From NCBI RefSeq assembly GCF_017052585.1, contig NZ_JAFFHZ010000001.1, positions 5,456,001 through 5,520,000 of the forward strand: a stretch of 64,000 nt of DNA, written 5' to 3'. Origin of the DNA: Paenibacillus apiarius (GTDB lineage Bacteria; Bacillota; Bacilli; Paenibacillales; Paenibacillaceae). Below the pieces are notes generated by a model. The model was not told the DNA's origin and searched no databases. It was given only the letters and a program-made list of their open reading frames with translations. The position numbers and the translations under genes were made by a program. The first letter of the stretch is position 1; every line of letters starts with the position of its first letter. Shown piece after piece: positions 1 to 9,326 of this stretch.

Positions 1-66
1 ATTCAGGAGCGCCAGCAGCTGCTGGGGGATGTTTTGGTGTTTCGCGTGAAAGGGGGGTCAACCGCT

Positions 67-1008
67 ATGTTCGGCAATCGCGCGATCAGAGGTGCAGCGG
101 ATATTGTGCTCACTCTCCTCGTGGTAAGCATACTATCGTTCCTGCTTATGCGAATATCACCCATTGATCCGGCGGAAGCATTTGCCATCAGAAATACGAT
201 GAATCCTTCGGATGACATGATATCGGATCTGAGACAAGAATTGGGATTAGACGGCTCGCTAATCAGGCAATATGTCTCCTGGCTGGGAAATGCGTTCCGC
301 TTCGACTTCGGGAAGTCGCTCATGAACAACAAACCTGTGCTTGATGAATTTGCAGCTACGATACCGTTCACATTCCGCATCGTAGCGTTGAGCGCCGTGT
401 TGCAAGCGTTGGGAGCGGTCTCGCTAGGCTGTCTTGGCTATTGGCTAAGAGACCGATGGTCAGGATCCATCGTCAGAGCTCTGATGATTGCGGGGATCTC
501 GTTACCGGGTTTTTATCTGGCTACCGCATACTTGGACATCGTGGCGGTGAAGCTGCATTGGATATCGGTCGTAGGTGGTCAGGGCATGCTGAATGTTTGG
601 AATCCCGCTCTATGTTTGGCTCTCCCGATGGCCGCCTTTTATGGACGGATGCTTACCGGCATGCTGGTCAAAGAAATGGACGAAGATTACGTCATGTACG
701 CTCGTTGCCAGGGATTACACGAGAACTATATCTTGCTTCGGCACGGCTTGCCTCATGTATTGCTTGCTCTGCTGCCGAACTTCATGCAGAGCATCGGATT
801 TACGGTTGCGGGGGCTACGATTATCGAGCAGATATTTTCGGTTCCGGGGATCGGCAACGTCATCATCACTAGTGTCATCAACCGTGACGCGCCGATGATC
901 CACTTTTCGATTCTGCTGCTCGCTGCGGTCTTTATGCTGACAAGCCGGATGTCCGATGCCGTACGGATAGGGCTGAATCGCGAGACGTCTAGGGGGAACA
1001 GGGAATGA
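67..1008 (+). CDS. ABC importer permease, Opp1B/NikB/CntB type
   Basis: Inner-membrane permease of a peptide/nickel/metallophore-type ABC importer. The protein (about 313 residues) has an N-terminal membrane segment followed by the conserved 'FDFGKS' region, several hydrophobic helices, and near the end 'EQIFSVPGIG', a standard signature of DppB/NikB permeases that precedes the last helix. I chose ATG 67 because a G-rich Shine-Dalgarno lies at about 50-57; the frame is open to the left edge, so an upstream TTG cannot be excluded. It overlaps the next permease gene by 4 bases (ATGA) and heads a five-gene operon. Family level is confident. The substrate (Ni/Co/Zn-opine, free nickel or peptide) is inference only. 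Confidence 0.88.
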   Translation: MFGNRAIRGAADIVLTLLVVSILSFLLMRISPIDPAEAFAIRNTMNPSDDMISDLRQELGLDGSLIRQYVSWLGNAFRFDFGKSLMNNKPVLDEFAATIPFTFRIVALSAVLQALGAVSLGCLGYWLRDRWSGSIVRALMIAGISLPGFYLATAYLDIVAVKLHWISVVGGQGMLNVWNPALCLALPMAAFYGRMLTGMLVKEMDEDYVMYARCQGLHENYILLRHGLPHVLLALLPNFMQSIGFTVAGATIIEQIFSVPGIGNVIITSVINRDAPMIHFSILLLAAVFMLTSRMSDAVRIGLNRETSRGNRE

Positions 1009-1781
1009 GTCGATATCGAAGGTTGCGGATCGTGGCTGCCGTATTCGCACTATTCGCATGTGCATTTGCTTACGTCCTGGCTCCGCACGACCCTCACCTG
1101 GTCGATATCGGCAAGCGGCTGCTGCCTCCCAGCCCGGAATATCCGTTCGGGACAGACTCGATGGGACGCTGTGTGCTATCCCGTGTCCTATATGGAGGGA
1201 GAACGACGTTGGGCATCGTTCTGCTGACATGGCTGACAACATTGGCCGCAGGCATGCCAATAGGCATAGCAGCCGGGTTATGGCGGGGGAGATGGCGCTG
1301 GCTGGGCGACAGCTTCTTGAATGTGCTTGCCTCGTTCCCGCCTATTGTCTATCTGATCGTCTGGATTGGGGCGTGGGGAAGCGGGATGCACACGGTTGTC
1401 GTCGCATTGACGATAGCGTCGCTTGTCAGTCTGGTCAAGCTCGTGAAGGCGAAGGCGGAGATTGAGCGGGATAAAGCTTACGTCTACTGCGCAGCGGCGT
1501 CGGGAGCTTCCAAGCTTCGTATCATGTTCTGGCATCTGCCGCCGAATCTGATCAGGGAATCAGTCGTGCTGCTAAGTTTGATCAGCTCGGATATGGTGCT
1601 GATGATTAGCGGCTTCTCTTTTATCGGGTTAGGCCTCGAACAGAACGGGATTGACTGGGGCGCAATCATGATGGACGGCCGGGCGGTTGCCATGCTTCGT
1701 CCGGATATTATGTTGTATCCGCTGGCGTTTATTTTTTTGTGCGCATTCTCTTTTAATGTGCTGGGAGAAGAGCTTGAGTAG
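1005..1781 (+). CDS. ABC importer permease, Opp1C/NikC/CntC type
   Basis: Second transmembrane subunit of the importer, 258 residues. The start has an N-terminal hydrophobic helix, then the DppC/NikC hallmark 'FGTDSMGRCVLSRVLYGGR', followed by the usual membrane-spanning block and 'SGFSFIGLG' near the C-terminus. The ATG overlaps the stop of the preceding permease (ATGA) and has a good 'gggga' ribosome binding site. Its 3' end overlaps the TTG start of the following ATPase gene, so the operon looks translationally coupled. It should pair with the first permease to form the channel. Substrate not determinable from this gene. Confidence 0.88.
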   Translation: MSRYRRLRIVAAVFALFACAFAYVLAPHDPHLVDIGKRLLPPSPEYPFGTDSMGRCVLSRVLYGGRTTLGIVLLTWLTTLAAGMPIGIAAGLWRGRWRWLGDSFLNVLASFPPIVYLIVWIGAWGSGMHTVVVALTIASLVSLVKLVKAKAEIERDKAYVYCAAASGASKLRIMFWHLPPNLIRESVVLLSLISSDMVLMISGFSFIGLGLEQNGIDWGAIMMDGRAVAMLRPDIMLYPLAFIFLCAFSFNVLGEELE

Positions 1782-2586
1782 GAGTGGAGAGGCCATATTA
1801 AGTCTGAATCGAATAGGTGTGACTGCAACGAGCGGGAGACGATTGCTGCGCGAGCTTACTTTTTGCTTGCAGCGCGGAGAAGCAATCGGGGTGACCGGAG
1901 AGAGCGGATCGGGGAAAACCACGCTGCTTAAGGCGGTGATGGGCGTTCTGGGCAAGGGATGCGTGATCGATGGCGGAAGCATACAATTGGAGGGCCGTGA
2001 TCTAGGTGCGCTTGCTCCGGCTGAGCGCAGGCAGGTGGCAGGCAGATGGATCGGGTTTGTGCCGCAACTCCCGATGACCGCTTTTGACTCGCGTTTGAAC
2101 ATGGGGAGGCAAATCCAAGCTATTTTTCGCAAACGGTTGGGACTGAATCGTTTAGAAGCAAACGAACTGGCGCGGGCCAAGCTGGAGCGGGTTAATCTTC
2201 CCGATTATGAGCGGGTGATGGCGAGCCGGCCCGGAGCGTTGTCCGGCGGCATGCTGCAGCGGGCTGCGATCGCGATTTTGTTGGGCCTGAATCCTCCGTA
2301 TATTCTGGCGGATGAGCCTACTTCCGCATTGGATCCGGATAATCGGGAAGCCGTAATCAAGCTGCTGCAGGAGTTCAAGCTGACATCAGGGCTGCTGATC
2401 GTGTCGCACGACACAGAGGTGCTTGGTCGTATCTGCGATCAGGTGCAGGTACTGTATGACGGCGAGCTTGTCGAGCAAGGGAGCATGAAGGAACTGCTTG
2501 ATCGGCCGCAGCACATGTGGACTGCGCAGTTTGCATGCAGCGCAGCGCAGCAGGAGGAAGGCTGTTGGTTATGGGAGAGATACTGA
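1774..2586 (+). CDS. ABC importer ATPase 1, Opp1D/NikD/CntD type
   Basis: ATP-binding subunit, about 270 residues. It shows Walker A 'GESGSGKTT', the ABC signature 'LSGGMLQRAAIA', Walker B 'YILADEPTSALD' and the switch histidine 'IVSHD'. I use TTG 1774, which overlaps the previous stop codon and follows 'gggag'. A longer in-frame extension upstream would run through the permease gene and is improbable. The next ATPase gene begins inside its 3' end. Two different ATPases per operon is normal for Opp/Dpp/Nik systems. The protein would sit on the cytoplasmic face bound to the two permeases. Confidence 0.87.
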   Translation: MSRSGEAILSLNRIGVTATSGRRLLRELTFCLQRGEAIGVTGESGSGKTTLLKAVMGVLGKGCVIDGGSIQLEGRDLGALAPAERRQVAGRWIGFVPQLPMTAFDSRLNMGRQIQAIFRKRLGLNRLEANELARAKLERVNLPDYERVMASRPGALSGGMLQRAAIAILLGLNPPYILADEPTSALDPDNREAVIKLLQEFKLTSGLLIVSHDTEVLGRICDQVQVLYDGELVEQGSMKELLDRPQHMWTAQFACSAAQQEEGCWLWERY

Positions 2587-3299
2587 TATCGAATTTGACG
2601 ATGAGCTATACAGGTGACAGACGCGCTTCTGTTAAGGCTCTGGATCAAGTTTCTTTTCGATGGCAGGAAGGCGAGAGCCTTGCGGTTATGGGCGGAAGCG
2701 GGAGCGGGAAGAGTACGCTTGCCCGGTTGATGCTTGGCTTGGATCGTCCTGTCTCCGGAAACATCCGGCTGGATGGAGTCAATCTGGCCGGCTTGAGCTT
2801 CAAGGCTTGGCGCCCATACCGCAAGGTGCTGCAAGGCGTGTTCCAGGATGCTTCCGGCACGCTGAATCCCCGGTTGTCCGCTTACCGCAATATGGAGGAA
2901 GCGCTGCTCAATCTGACAGATATGACTAGGCGTGAACGCCGACGAGAGATTGAAGGGCTGATGGAGCGGTTCAACCTCGAGCGGGGCATGCTGCAAGTGC
3001 CTGTGCGGGAGCTCAGCGGAGGCCAGCAGCGCAGATTGTCGCTGTTAAGGGCCCTGTCGGTAAGACCGCGATATTTGGTGCTGGACGAGGTGTTAAGCGG
3101 ACTGGATATGGTGTCGAGCGATGCGGCTATAGCCACATTGGGCGATTATCGCCACAGTTACGGCTGCTCGTATATGTTAATTACGCACGATCCCTATAAC
3201 GCATACCGGCTTGCGGACCGATGTTTGCTGCTGGAGGAGGGACGTCTGGCAGGCCAGGCGGTCAAGCAGGAGCGGGTGCAGGCGGTCGCGCGCACCTAA
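2571..3299 (+). CDS. ABC importer ATPase 2, Opp1F/NikE/CntF type
   Basis: Second ATP-binding subunit, 242 residues from ATG 2571. Walker A is 'GGSGSGKST', the signature is 'LSGGQQRRLSLLRAL', Walker B is 'YLVLDEVLSGLD' and the H-loop is 'LITHDP'. An in-frame TTG at 2565 is better spaced from the 'aggagg' at 2552 and could be the true start, adding two residues. The gene overlaps the first ATPase by 16 bases and is followed 26 bases later by the binding-protein gene. Assignment to the ABC ATPase family is certain; the NikE/CntF subgroup is by operon position. Confidence 0.87.
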   Translation: MGEILISNLTMSYTGDRRASVKALDQVSFRWQEGESLAVMGGSGSGKSTLARLMLGLDRPVSGNIRLDGVNLAGLSFKAWRPYRKVLQGVFQDASGTLNPRLSAYRNMEEALLNLTDMTRRERRREIEGLMERFNLERGMLQVPVRELSGGQQRRLSLLRALSVRPRYLVLDEVLSGLDMVSSDAAIATLGDYRHSYGCSYMLITHDPYNAYRLADRCLLLEEGRLAGQAVKQERVQAVART

Positions 3300-3325
3300 C
3301 GAACACAATCGGAGAGGAGAACGAG

Positions 3326-4918
3326 ATGAAAACCAACGAATTTCGTTTCAAAACAATTGTCCTGTTGCTCTGTATCATTTTAGCGACAAGCGCTTGTTCA
3401 TCGGGAGGAGAAAAAACGGATAAGGATACGCTTGTGATCGGCTATATCGGGGAACTGAGCAGCTTCTATCCTACGATGACGGACATGCATAACAAACCGG
3501 TCATTCAGCTTGTGTATGATATGCTCGTCCGTTATGAAGACGGCGAGATTAAGCCGGGTCTCGCTACCGAATGGCAATTCAACGAATCGGGTACCGAGCT
3601 CACGATGAAGATAAGGCAAGGCGTGAAGTTCCATGACGGAGAACCGCTGAATGCCGCGGCTGTCATTGCCAATCTGGAGTATTACCGAGATGAGGGGAAT
3701 GCTTCATTCCTGAAGGCTGTATCGACAATCGACAAGCTGGAAGCAATGGATGAATACACGGTCAAAGTGACGTATAAAACGCCTTATTATCCAGTACTGC
3801 ACGATTTGTGCACACCGTACCTTGCTATTGTATCCCCTAAATCGATTATTAAAGATAACTACCAGTCCATGAATGGAACGATTGGAACAGGTCCTTATAT
3901 TCACGAGTCATTCAAGAAGGGCGAGCATACCGTATTTAAGAAAAACAAGGATTATTGGGGAGAAGAGCCGGCTTATGAACGAATCATAGTCAAATACGTT
4001 CCCGACTCCGCCACGCGGCTGAAAGCGCTGCAAACGGGCGAGATCGATGTGGTGTTCAGCTCGACCATGATTACGAACAACGAATTCAAGCAAGCGACAT
4101 CGATGACGGGCGTCACCGGCAAGGCGTCGAAGGGCAGCCATACCAGAGCGCTGGCGCTTAATGCTTCAGGCGACAAGCTTGGTGATCTTCGGGTTCGTGA
4201 AGCGATCGCTTACGCCATCGACAAGCAGGAGATTGCAGAAGGGTTAACGTACGGCTATGAGGCGCCTGCCGACGAGATGTTTGATGGAGACATCCCGTAT
4301 ATTGACAAAGGAATGCTGCGAACGAAGAGAGCCTTCGATGTGCAGAAAGCCGGCATGCTGCTGGATGAGGCGGGCTGGAAGCTGAACAAGGAGACAGGAT
4401 ACCGGGAGTTCAATGGCAACCCGATGAAGCTGCGATTTACGTATGAGACGGGAGAAGCGTTCAACAAAGAATTGGCCACCGCCTTGCAGGGCCAGTTGAA
4501 GGAAGTCGGGCTGCAGGTAGAGGTAGAAGGGACCGATGTGATGACATGGTGGACAGACTCCGTAGAGGGCAAGTTCGACATCACCATTTGGGATTCAAAA
4601 GGAGCGCCTGAGGACCCGCATCACTTTATCGGTCCGATGCTCGATCAGACCGCTCATACAGCGGCGATGTCAGGTCTGCCGGAGGCGGACGACATTAAGG
4701 CTCGAATAACGGAAGTGCTGCATACACGGGATGAAGCGACGATAGCGTCGGGATATGATTTCTTATTGAACTATTTGAATGACAAGGTTATCGTCATACC
4801 GATTACGCATGCCAAGGAGTTAATTTTATATCGCAACGATAAGGTAGCGGACTATACGTTCAGCGGGCTTGAGAATGGGTTTAATCCTGCTGGAGTACGG
4901 AAAGCGGTTAGCCCTTAA
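3326..4918 (+). CDS. ABC importer solute-binding lipoprotein, NikA/CntA/Opp1A type
   Basis: Extracytoplasmic binding protein of the family 5 (peptide/nickel/metallophore) type, 530 residues. A lysine/arginine start, hydrophobic stretch and lipobox ending in Cys24 ('ATSAC') mark a lipoprotein signal peptide. Family 5 landmarks are visible: 'GLATEWQF', 'VKFHDGEPLNAAAV', 'IGTGPYI', 'DSATRLKALQTGEIDVV' and 'LRVREAIAYAIDK'. ATG 3326 follows 'ggagagga'. This is the last gene of the operon, whereas CntA-type operons often place it first. It captures the ligand outside the membrane and delivers it to the two permeases. A metallophore ligand is plausible but unproven, because no opine-synthesis gene is in view. 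Confidence 0.87.
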   Translation: MKTNEFRFKTIVLLLCIILATSACSSGGEKTDKDTLVIGYIGELSSFYPTMTDMHNKPVIQLVYDMLVRYEDGEIKPGLATEWQFNESGTELTMKIRQGVKFHDGEPLNAAAVIANLEYYRDEGNASFLKAVSTIDKLEAMDEYTVKVTYKTPYYPVLHDLCTPYLAIVSPKSIIKDNYQSMNGTIGTGPYIHESFKKGEHTVFKKNKDYWGEEPAYERIIVKYVPDSATRLKALQTGEIDVVFSSTMITNNEFKQATSMTGVTGKASKGSHTRALALNASGDKLGDLRVREAIAYAIDKQEIAEGLTYGYEAPADEMFDGDIPYIDKGMLRTKRAFDVQKAGMLLDEAGWKLNKETGYREFNGNPMKLRFTYETGEAFNKELATALQGQLKEVGLQVEVEGTDVMTWWTDSVEGKFDITIWDSKGAPEDPHHFIGPMLDQTAHTAAMSGLPEADDIKARITEVLHTRDEATIASGYDFLLNYLNDKVIVIPITHAKELILYRNDKVADYTFSGLENGFNPAGVRKAVSP

Positions 4919-4963
4919 GAGCGCTCCAGTCTCATTTTTGAAAACTATAATAAAGCTTAAGCT

Positions 4964-5005
4964 GCAAGCCGAATCCTGTATCTAACAGGTTCGGCTTGCA
5001 ATGTT
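4964..5005 (+). terminator. Intrinsic terminator after the ABC operon
   Basis: A long inverted repeat (gcaagccgaa/ttcggcttgc plus cctgt/acagg, with one bulged base) is followed by a short T-rich stretch. It lies 46 bases after the binding-protein stop codon and should end the operon transcript. Confidence 0.75.
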
Positions 5006-5178
5006 TTAAAGTCCGAGAGTATCCAAGTCGGTTACTGGCTTTTATTAGATAGCAATCAATATTTACAAATTTTGCAGGGGTTTTACTAGGCACGTCGAAT
5101 TCTAATGACTTTGGATTGGAGGTATTTTGGAAAGAAAAAAATAGAAATACGGGAGCAGGAGCAATAAATGAGATATAA

Positions 5179-5583
5179 CATTTTCTTGAATCAATAAGGA
5201 AAAATCCTTCCAAGCATAATTTAGAAGCCTTATCAGAGACTGAGCTAAAAAAAGAGATAGTAGAAGGTATTCCTGAGGATTATATTGATTTTTTAAGAGA
5301 AGTTGGATATGGGACTGTTAACAATACAAATTTTAGTTTTTATAGTGGCCTAGTTGAAGTAGACGAAATATTTGATGATCTTTATGATGCAGATTTGCGT
5401 CCCGAACTAATAAGACACAAGAAAATCTCAATAGATTTTTAGCTGGATGAGAAACAATGATACATATGAAGTGCTGATTACGAATCATTAGATTCTGATA
5501 TAACTAACAAAGATGAAAATAGGGTAGCTTGGGCGCTGATGCAAACAAACTACCCTATATCAAACAAACCGATGAAGATCTAG
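5179..5583 (+). pseudogene. Decayed SMI1/KNR4 (SUKH)-like immunity gene
   Basis: Conceptual translation in one frame gives a recognisable SUKH-domain piece, including 'IPEDYIDFLREVGYGTVNN' and 'FSFYSGLVEVDEIF', ending at TAG 5440-5442. The frame then contains two TGA codons before it opens again to 5583 with 'VAWALMQTNYP'. A TAA sits directly upstream at 5176 and no start codon with a ribosome binding site is visible. SUKH proteins usually act as immunity partners of contact-dependent or polymorphic toxins in Firmicutes. The segment is far more AT-rich than the flanking operons, suggesting acquired DNA now eroding. No toxin gene is visible nearby. Confidence 0.6.
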
Positions 5584-5738
5584 AGAACTATTAAATTCTT
5601 CATTGTTTCAACAAAATCAGGAATGCCTTTAACAGCTAAAAGGATATTGTTGATTTTTAAAAGTGCTACGAACAAAGTTTTCATCTGCTGCAACCATTTC
5701 CTTTTCGAATGTTTGTCTTTGCGAGTTTGCTGAATCAT
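5580..5738 (-). CDS. Possible small hypothetical protein
   Basis: A 52-residue reading frame begins at an ATG preceded by 'agagga' about 13 bases away. The product is basic in its first third ('KDKHSKRK') and then hydrophobic. I do not recognise it. It lies in the decayed AT-rich patch between relic genes, so it may be a remnant or spurious. Confidence 0.22.
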   Translation of the reverse strand: MIQQTRKDKHSKRKWLQQMKTLFVALLKINNILLAVKGIPDFVETMKNLIVL

Positions 5739-5872
5739 ATTAATGCACCATCCTCTTACTTTAAAATGGATTCTGCACAATATACATTCAGATCAATTTT
5801 CGGATCAGTAATTAGTCTTCAGATCAATTGCAGCTATTTCAGATCCGCATTTATTGTTGAGATATTCTATGG

Positions 5873-6000
5873 TTATTCAACACTAATTGAATGAACTTCA
5901 TAAACGTATCCATAGGGGTCACGAATCTCCAAACTAATGCACTGTGAGAATCGAACTGGGAAACTACCAGATAAGCCATTCGTTAATGAATTATTAATCT
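5873..6000 (-). pseudogene. C-terminal relic resembling a VOC/glyoxalase-fold protein
   Basis: On the minus strand a frame without an obvious start reads into 'CISLEIRDPYGYVYEVH' and stops at TAA. That ending resembles the C-terminus of vicinal-oxygen-chelate proteins ('...DPxGxxxE...'). The rest of such a gene is absent on either side. The identification rests on a short motif and is tentative. Confidence 0.28.
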
Positions 6001-6007
6001 TTATGAG

Positions 6008-6040
6008 GTAACCTTTAACTATTGAGGGTTACTTTTTTTT
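6008..6040 (+). terminator. Intrinsic terminator at the end of the relic region
   Basis: A 6-bp stem (gtaacc/ggttac) around a 13-base loop is followed directly by eight T residues. It insulates the downstream yyaL-like gene from read-through. Confidence 0.55.
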
Positions 6041-6062
6041 CCCTGCGGCTTTCCCCGCTCAA

Positions 6063-6091
6063 TTGGGTAAAATAACCCTAAGCATTATTAC
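6063..6091 (+). promoter_or_regulatory. Candidate sigma-A promoter of the yyaL-like gene
   Basis: TTGGGT and TATTAC are separated by 17 bases, 32 bases upstream of the start codon. The match is moderate and read by eye. Confidence 0.4.
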
Positions 6092-6122
6092 AAATCCCAA
6101 CAATGAAAAGAGGTGATACCCC

Positions 6123-8153
6123 ATGACAACGAATCACAAGCCCAATAGATTAATCGATGAGAAATCACCATATCTGCTCCAGCACGCCTATAATCCAGTC
6201 AACTGGTACGCATGGAGCGATGAAGCATTTGACGAAGCGAGTAAAGAAAATAAACCTATTTTTCTTTCCATCGGCTACAGCACCTGCCATTGGTGTCACG
6301 TCATGGAAAAAGAATCCTTCGAGGATGAAGAAGTTGCACAGCTGCTGAACGAACATTACATATCCATCAAGGTCGACCGCGAGGAGCGGCCGGACGTTGA
6401 TCATCTCTATATGAGCGTATGTCAGGCGATGACCGGGCAGGGCGGTTGGCCGCTGACGGTCATCTTGACGCCGGAGAAGACGCCTTTCTTCGCGGGCACT
6501 TATTTCCCGAAGCAAGCAAAGTATGGGCGCATCGGCCTGATGGAGCTGCTGGGGAAGCTGGCTGACAAGTGGGCTCATGATCGGGATGAGCTGCACAAGG
6601 TCGGCGAACAAATCCGTCAGGCGCTCGGCAAGCGTTCCGAGGCCGAGTCGGAAGGACAGGCCGCAGGCGTTGATGAAGAAGCATTGCATGTCGCTTTCGG
6701 ACAATTCGAAGAGGATTATGATGAGACTTATGGCGGCTTTAACTCTGCTCCCAAGTTTCCTTCCCCTCACAATCTGTCATGGCTGCTGGCATACGGTTCA
6801 GCGTACGGGGATCCGGTAGCGGCGGAGATGGCCTTGCACACGCTGCGGATGATGGCAAGAGGCGGAATATACGACCACATCGGCTTTGGCTTTGCCCGGT
6901 ACTCGACCGATCAGAGCTGGTTGGTGCCGCATTTTGAGAAAATGCTGTATGACAATGCGTTGTTGGCCATGGCATATATCGATGCTTACCAAGCGACTGG
7001 GGATAAGCCATACTCCGATATCGCGGAATCGGTTCTTGCCTATGTTCTCCGGGATATGACTGCGGAAGAAGGGGGCTTCTACTCCGCTGAAGATGCGGAT
7101 TCAGAAGGAGTCGAAGGGAAGTTCTATGTATGGAAGCCGCAAGAAGTGATGGAATTGCTCGGCAGCGAAGCGGGAAAACGTTACTGCGAGCTATATGACA
7201 TTACCGAAGGCGGGAATTTCGAAGGCGACAGCATACCGAATCTGTTGGAGTGGACGGTAGAAGAATACGCCAACAAGCACGGATTGGACAGCGAAGAATT
7301 CGGTGCCGAGCTGCACAGAAGCCGGGAACGATTGTTCCAAGCGAGAGAAGGGCGAGTCCATCCGCATAAAGACGATAAAATTCTGACATCGTGGAACGGT
7401 CTCATGATTGCCGCGCTGGCGAGAGCAGCCAAGGCCTTACAGCAGCCCCGTTATGCGGCGGCAGCCGAACGGGCGGCATCCTTCATCCTGGATAAGCTGC
7501 GTCGAACCGAGGACGGCAGGCTGCTGGCCCGATATCGTGACGGGGAAGCGGCATTCCTTGCCTATGCGGATGATTACGCATTTCTGATCTGGGGGCTGAC
7601 GGAGCTGTATGAAGCTACGGCCAAGCCGGACTATTTGGATCACGCCGTATCCCTCCAGAAGCGGATGATTGACCTGTTCTGGGATGACGATGATGGCGGA
7701 TTTTACTTCTATGGTTCCGATGGCGAGCAGCTATTGACCAGAATGAAGGAAATATACGACGGCGCCATACCGTCAGGCAACGCCGTAGCCGCAGTTCAGC
7801 TGCAGAAGCTGGCATTGATGACGGAGGATGATGAGCTTCGGTCTGTCGCCGAGCGGCAGCTGCAAGCATTTGCAGGTACAGTGAAGCGTTATCCGTCGGG
7901 ATATGCGATGACCCTTCTTGCATGGCTGCAAGCGGTTAGAGGTCAGCGGAAAGTCGTAATTGAGGGAGATCCCGATCATGCATTGACCAAGGAAATGATT
8001 GCCGCCGTTCAACGGGCGTATGCGCCGGATGCGGCGATCGTATTTAAGTTGGATAAGAAGCTCGAACCTGCGGCATATGTATGCGCAGATTACGCTTGCC
8101 AGGCACCGGTCCATGATGCAGAGTCGCTGCTGGAACAGTTGAAAAGCACATAA
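6123..8153 (+). CDS. yyaL: Thioredoxin-domain DUF255 protein (YyaL/SSP411 family)
   Basis: A 676-residue cytoplasmic protein with the N-terminal DUF255 thioredoxin-like domain and a C-terminal alpha/alpha toroid resembling N-acylglucosamine epimerase/cellobiose epimerase folds. The hallmark '[20 protein letters not shown]' occurs near the start and the conserved 'STCHWCHVM' motif near residue 60. Other family landmarks are '[14 protein letters not shown]', '[17 protein letters not shown]' and '[12 protein letters not shown]'. Length is typical. The ATG follows 'agaggtg'. The cellular role of this widely conserved family is poorly defined. The gene appears monocistronic, bounded by terminators on both sides. 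Confidence 0.92.
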   Translation: MTTNHKPNRLIDEKSPYLLQHAYNPVNWYAWSDEAFDEASKENKPIFLSIGYSTCHWCHVMEKESFEDEEVAQLLNEHYISIKVDREERPDVDHLYMSVCQAMTGQGGWPLTVILTPEKTPFFAGTYFPKQAKYGRIGLMELLGKLADKWAHDRDELHKVGEQIRQALGKRSEAESEGQAAGVDEEALHVAFGQFEEDYDETYGGFNSAPKFPSPHNLSWLLAYGSAYGDPVAAEMALHTLRMMARGGIYDHIGFGFARYSTDQSWLVPHFEKMLYDNALLAMAYIDAYQATGDKPYSDIAESVLAYVLRDMTAEEGGFYSAEDADSEGVEGKFYVWKPQEVMELLGSEAGKRYCELYDITEGGNFEGDSIPNLLEWTVEEYANKHGLDSEEFGAELHRSRERLFQAREGRVHPHKDDKILTSWNGLMIAALARAAKALQQPRYAAAAERAASFILDKLRRTEDGRLLARYRDGEAAFLAYADDYAFLIWGLTELYEATAKPDYLDHAVSLQKRMIDLFWDDDDGGFYFYGSDGEQLLTRMKEIYDGAIPSGNAVAAVQLQKLALMTEDDELRSVAERQLQAFAGTVKRYPSGYAMTLLAWLQAVRGQRKVVIEGDPDHALTKEMIAAVQRAYAPDAAIVFKLDKKLEPAAYVCADYACQAPVHDAESLLEQLKST

Positions 8154-8185
8154 ATATGTCACACTGCGGCTCCGGAGTAGTGAAA

Positions 8186-8217
8186 GATGCCTCTCGTAAG
8201 ACTGACGAGGGGCATCT
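8186..8217 (+). terminator. Intrinsic terminator after yyaL
   Basis: A 12-bp stem (gatgcctctcgt/acgaggggcatc, one G-T pair) with a 7-base loop ends in 'tta'. The T tract is short, but the stem is strong and lies 33 bases past the stop codon. Confidence 0.6.
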
Positions 8218-8241
8218 TAGTGATTTCAGAAACTTATTTCA

Positions 8242-8270
8242 TTGACAAAATATAACTGCACTACTACTAT
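8242..8270 (+). promoter_or_regulatory. Sigma-A promoter of the methyltransferase gene, long leader
   Basis: A perfect TTGACA -35 and a TACTAT -10 are 17 bases apart. Transcription would start near 8277, giving a leader of about 208 bases before the methyltransferase ATG. The leader is pyrimidine-rich and shows no riboswitch that I recognise. A second TTGACA-17-TACTAG pair lies at 8438-8466, but a start there would fall in the ribosome binding site. Confidence 0.65.
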
Positions 8271-8484
8271 AGTAAATAGATCTTTTCATATTTTTGCCTC
8301 ACTTCTGTACCGGCTTACCAACTACCACATCATGTTGCTTCACCTTCACGCTTCCATTGCTTTTCCTTTTTACAATTCTATCCTTTTATGATTTGTTGCT
8401 GCTTTTCATTGGCCGTCATGCTGTATCTTGTTCATCGTTGACAGGTAGTAAGCCAAGATCTACTAGAGTGGGAGGAATCAAAAA

Positions 8485-9093
8485 ATGGAAAATACGAAAG
8501 TTCAGGATTATATTGAGAGTAATCAGCAGCAATGGGACAAAGAGTACAAATCGAACGTGTGGGATTATTTGTCGGATATCACGGAATATGCCAGATATTC
8601 GGTTGTGTGCGGCTACATAAGAAAGTTTATTGCAGAAGAGGGTATTCTGGATATGGGGTGCGGCACTGGAATACTGTACGATATGCTTCTGGACAGCGAG
8701 AAAGAAGTATATACGGGCGTAGACCATTCTCAGGAAGCGATCAAAATGGCATCGGCTAAATCGACAAAGAACATTTTCCACTGCGGCGATATTAATCAGT
8801 ATGTGCCTGAAAAGCAATATGATGTCATCGTTTTTAACGAATCGCTGCATTATGTGCCCAACACGCCAAGCAAACTTCTTGAATATTCCAAGTTTTTGAC
8901 TCCTAATGGCGTTATCGTATCTTCCTTGTATTCTCACAAAAACACGCAAGACCTTGCTTTTACCATTATCGAAAATAAGATCGAGGAAATGGAGCAGTGC
9001 GGACAATTTGACGTAGTGGACAAGGTGAGCGTATTTAACCACAACGCCGGACTGAAATGGTATATCCATCTATTGAAGAAAAAGAACGTATAG
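8485..9093 (+). CDS. Class I SAM-dependent methyltransferase
   Basis: A 202-residue protein with a Rossmann methyltransferase core. Motif I is 'ILDMGCGTGILYD' (about residue 54), followed by 'GVDHSQEAIKMA' for the acidic end of strand 2, 'CGDINQY' for motif III and 'YDVIVFNESLHYV' for motif IV. ATG 8485 follows 'gggagg'. The methyl acceptor cannot be predicted; the small size and generic fold suit a small-molecule methyltransferase. It is a single-gene unit with its own promoter and a strong terminator. Confidence 0.82.
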   Translation: MENTKVQDYIESNQQQWDKEYKSNVWDYLSDITEYARYSVVCGYIRKFIAEEGILDMGCGTGILYDMLLDSEKEVYTGVDHSQEAIKMASAKSTKNIFHCGDINQYVPEKQYDVIVFNESLHYVPNTPSKLLEYSKFLTPNGVIVSSLYSHKNTQDLAFTIIENKIEEMEQCGQFDVVDKVSVFNHNAGLKWYIHLLKKKNV

Positions 9094-9142
9094 GTAAAAA
9101 ATAGATGAAGGATAGTCGTCTCTAAGCTATGCATGAACGGTG

Positions 9143-9187
9143 ACCCAAGAGAGGACACTTTAAAAAAAGTGCCCACTCTTGGGTTCT
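9143..9187 (+). terminator. Intrinsic terminator after the methyltransferase
   Basis: A long hairpin (acccaagag.../...ctcttgggt with an inner cacttt/aaagtg stem) is followed by 'tcttt'. Confidence 0.7.
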
Positions 9188-9326
9188 TTGCGTTTATAAT
9201 CATAGTTATCTATAAAGAACGGAGTTTGAATATGCGATATACTGAAGCAGGTTTTTATTGTTCCAGCTATTTTTCTTCAGCAAATTATTAGCCATATGGG
9301 AATAATACCAGTTAAGGTACAGCAGC

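Noticed and set aside
8294-8620. 108-codon frame ahead of the methyltransferase
   Set aside because: It overlaps the leader and the start of the methyltransferase in another frame, with an odd composition (Phe/Leu/Cys/Arg) and no ribosome binding site.
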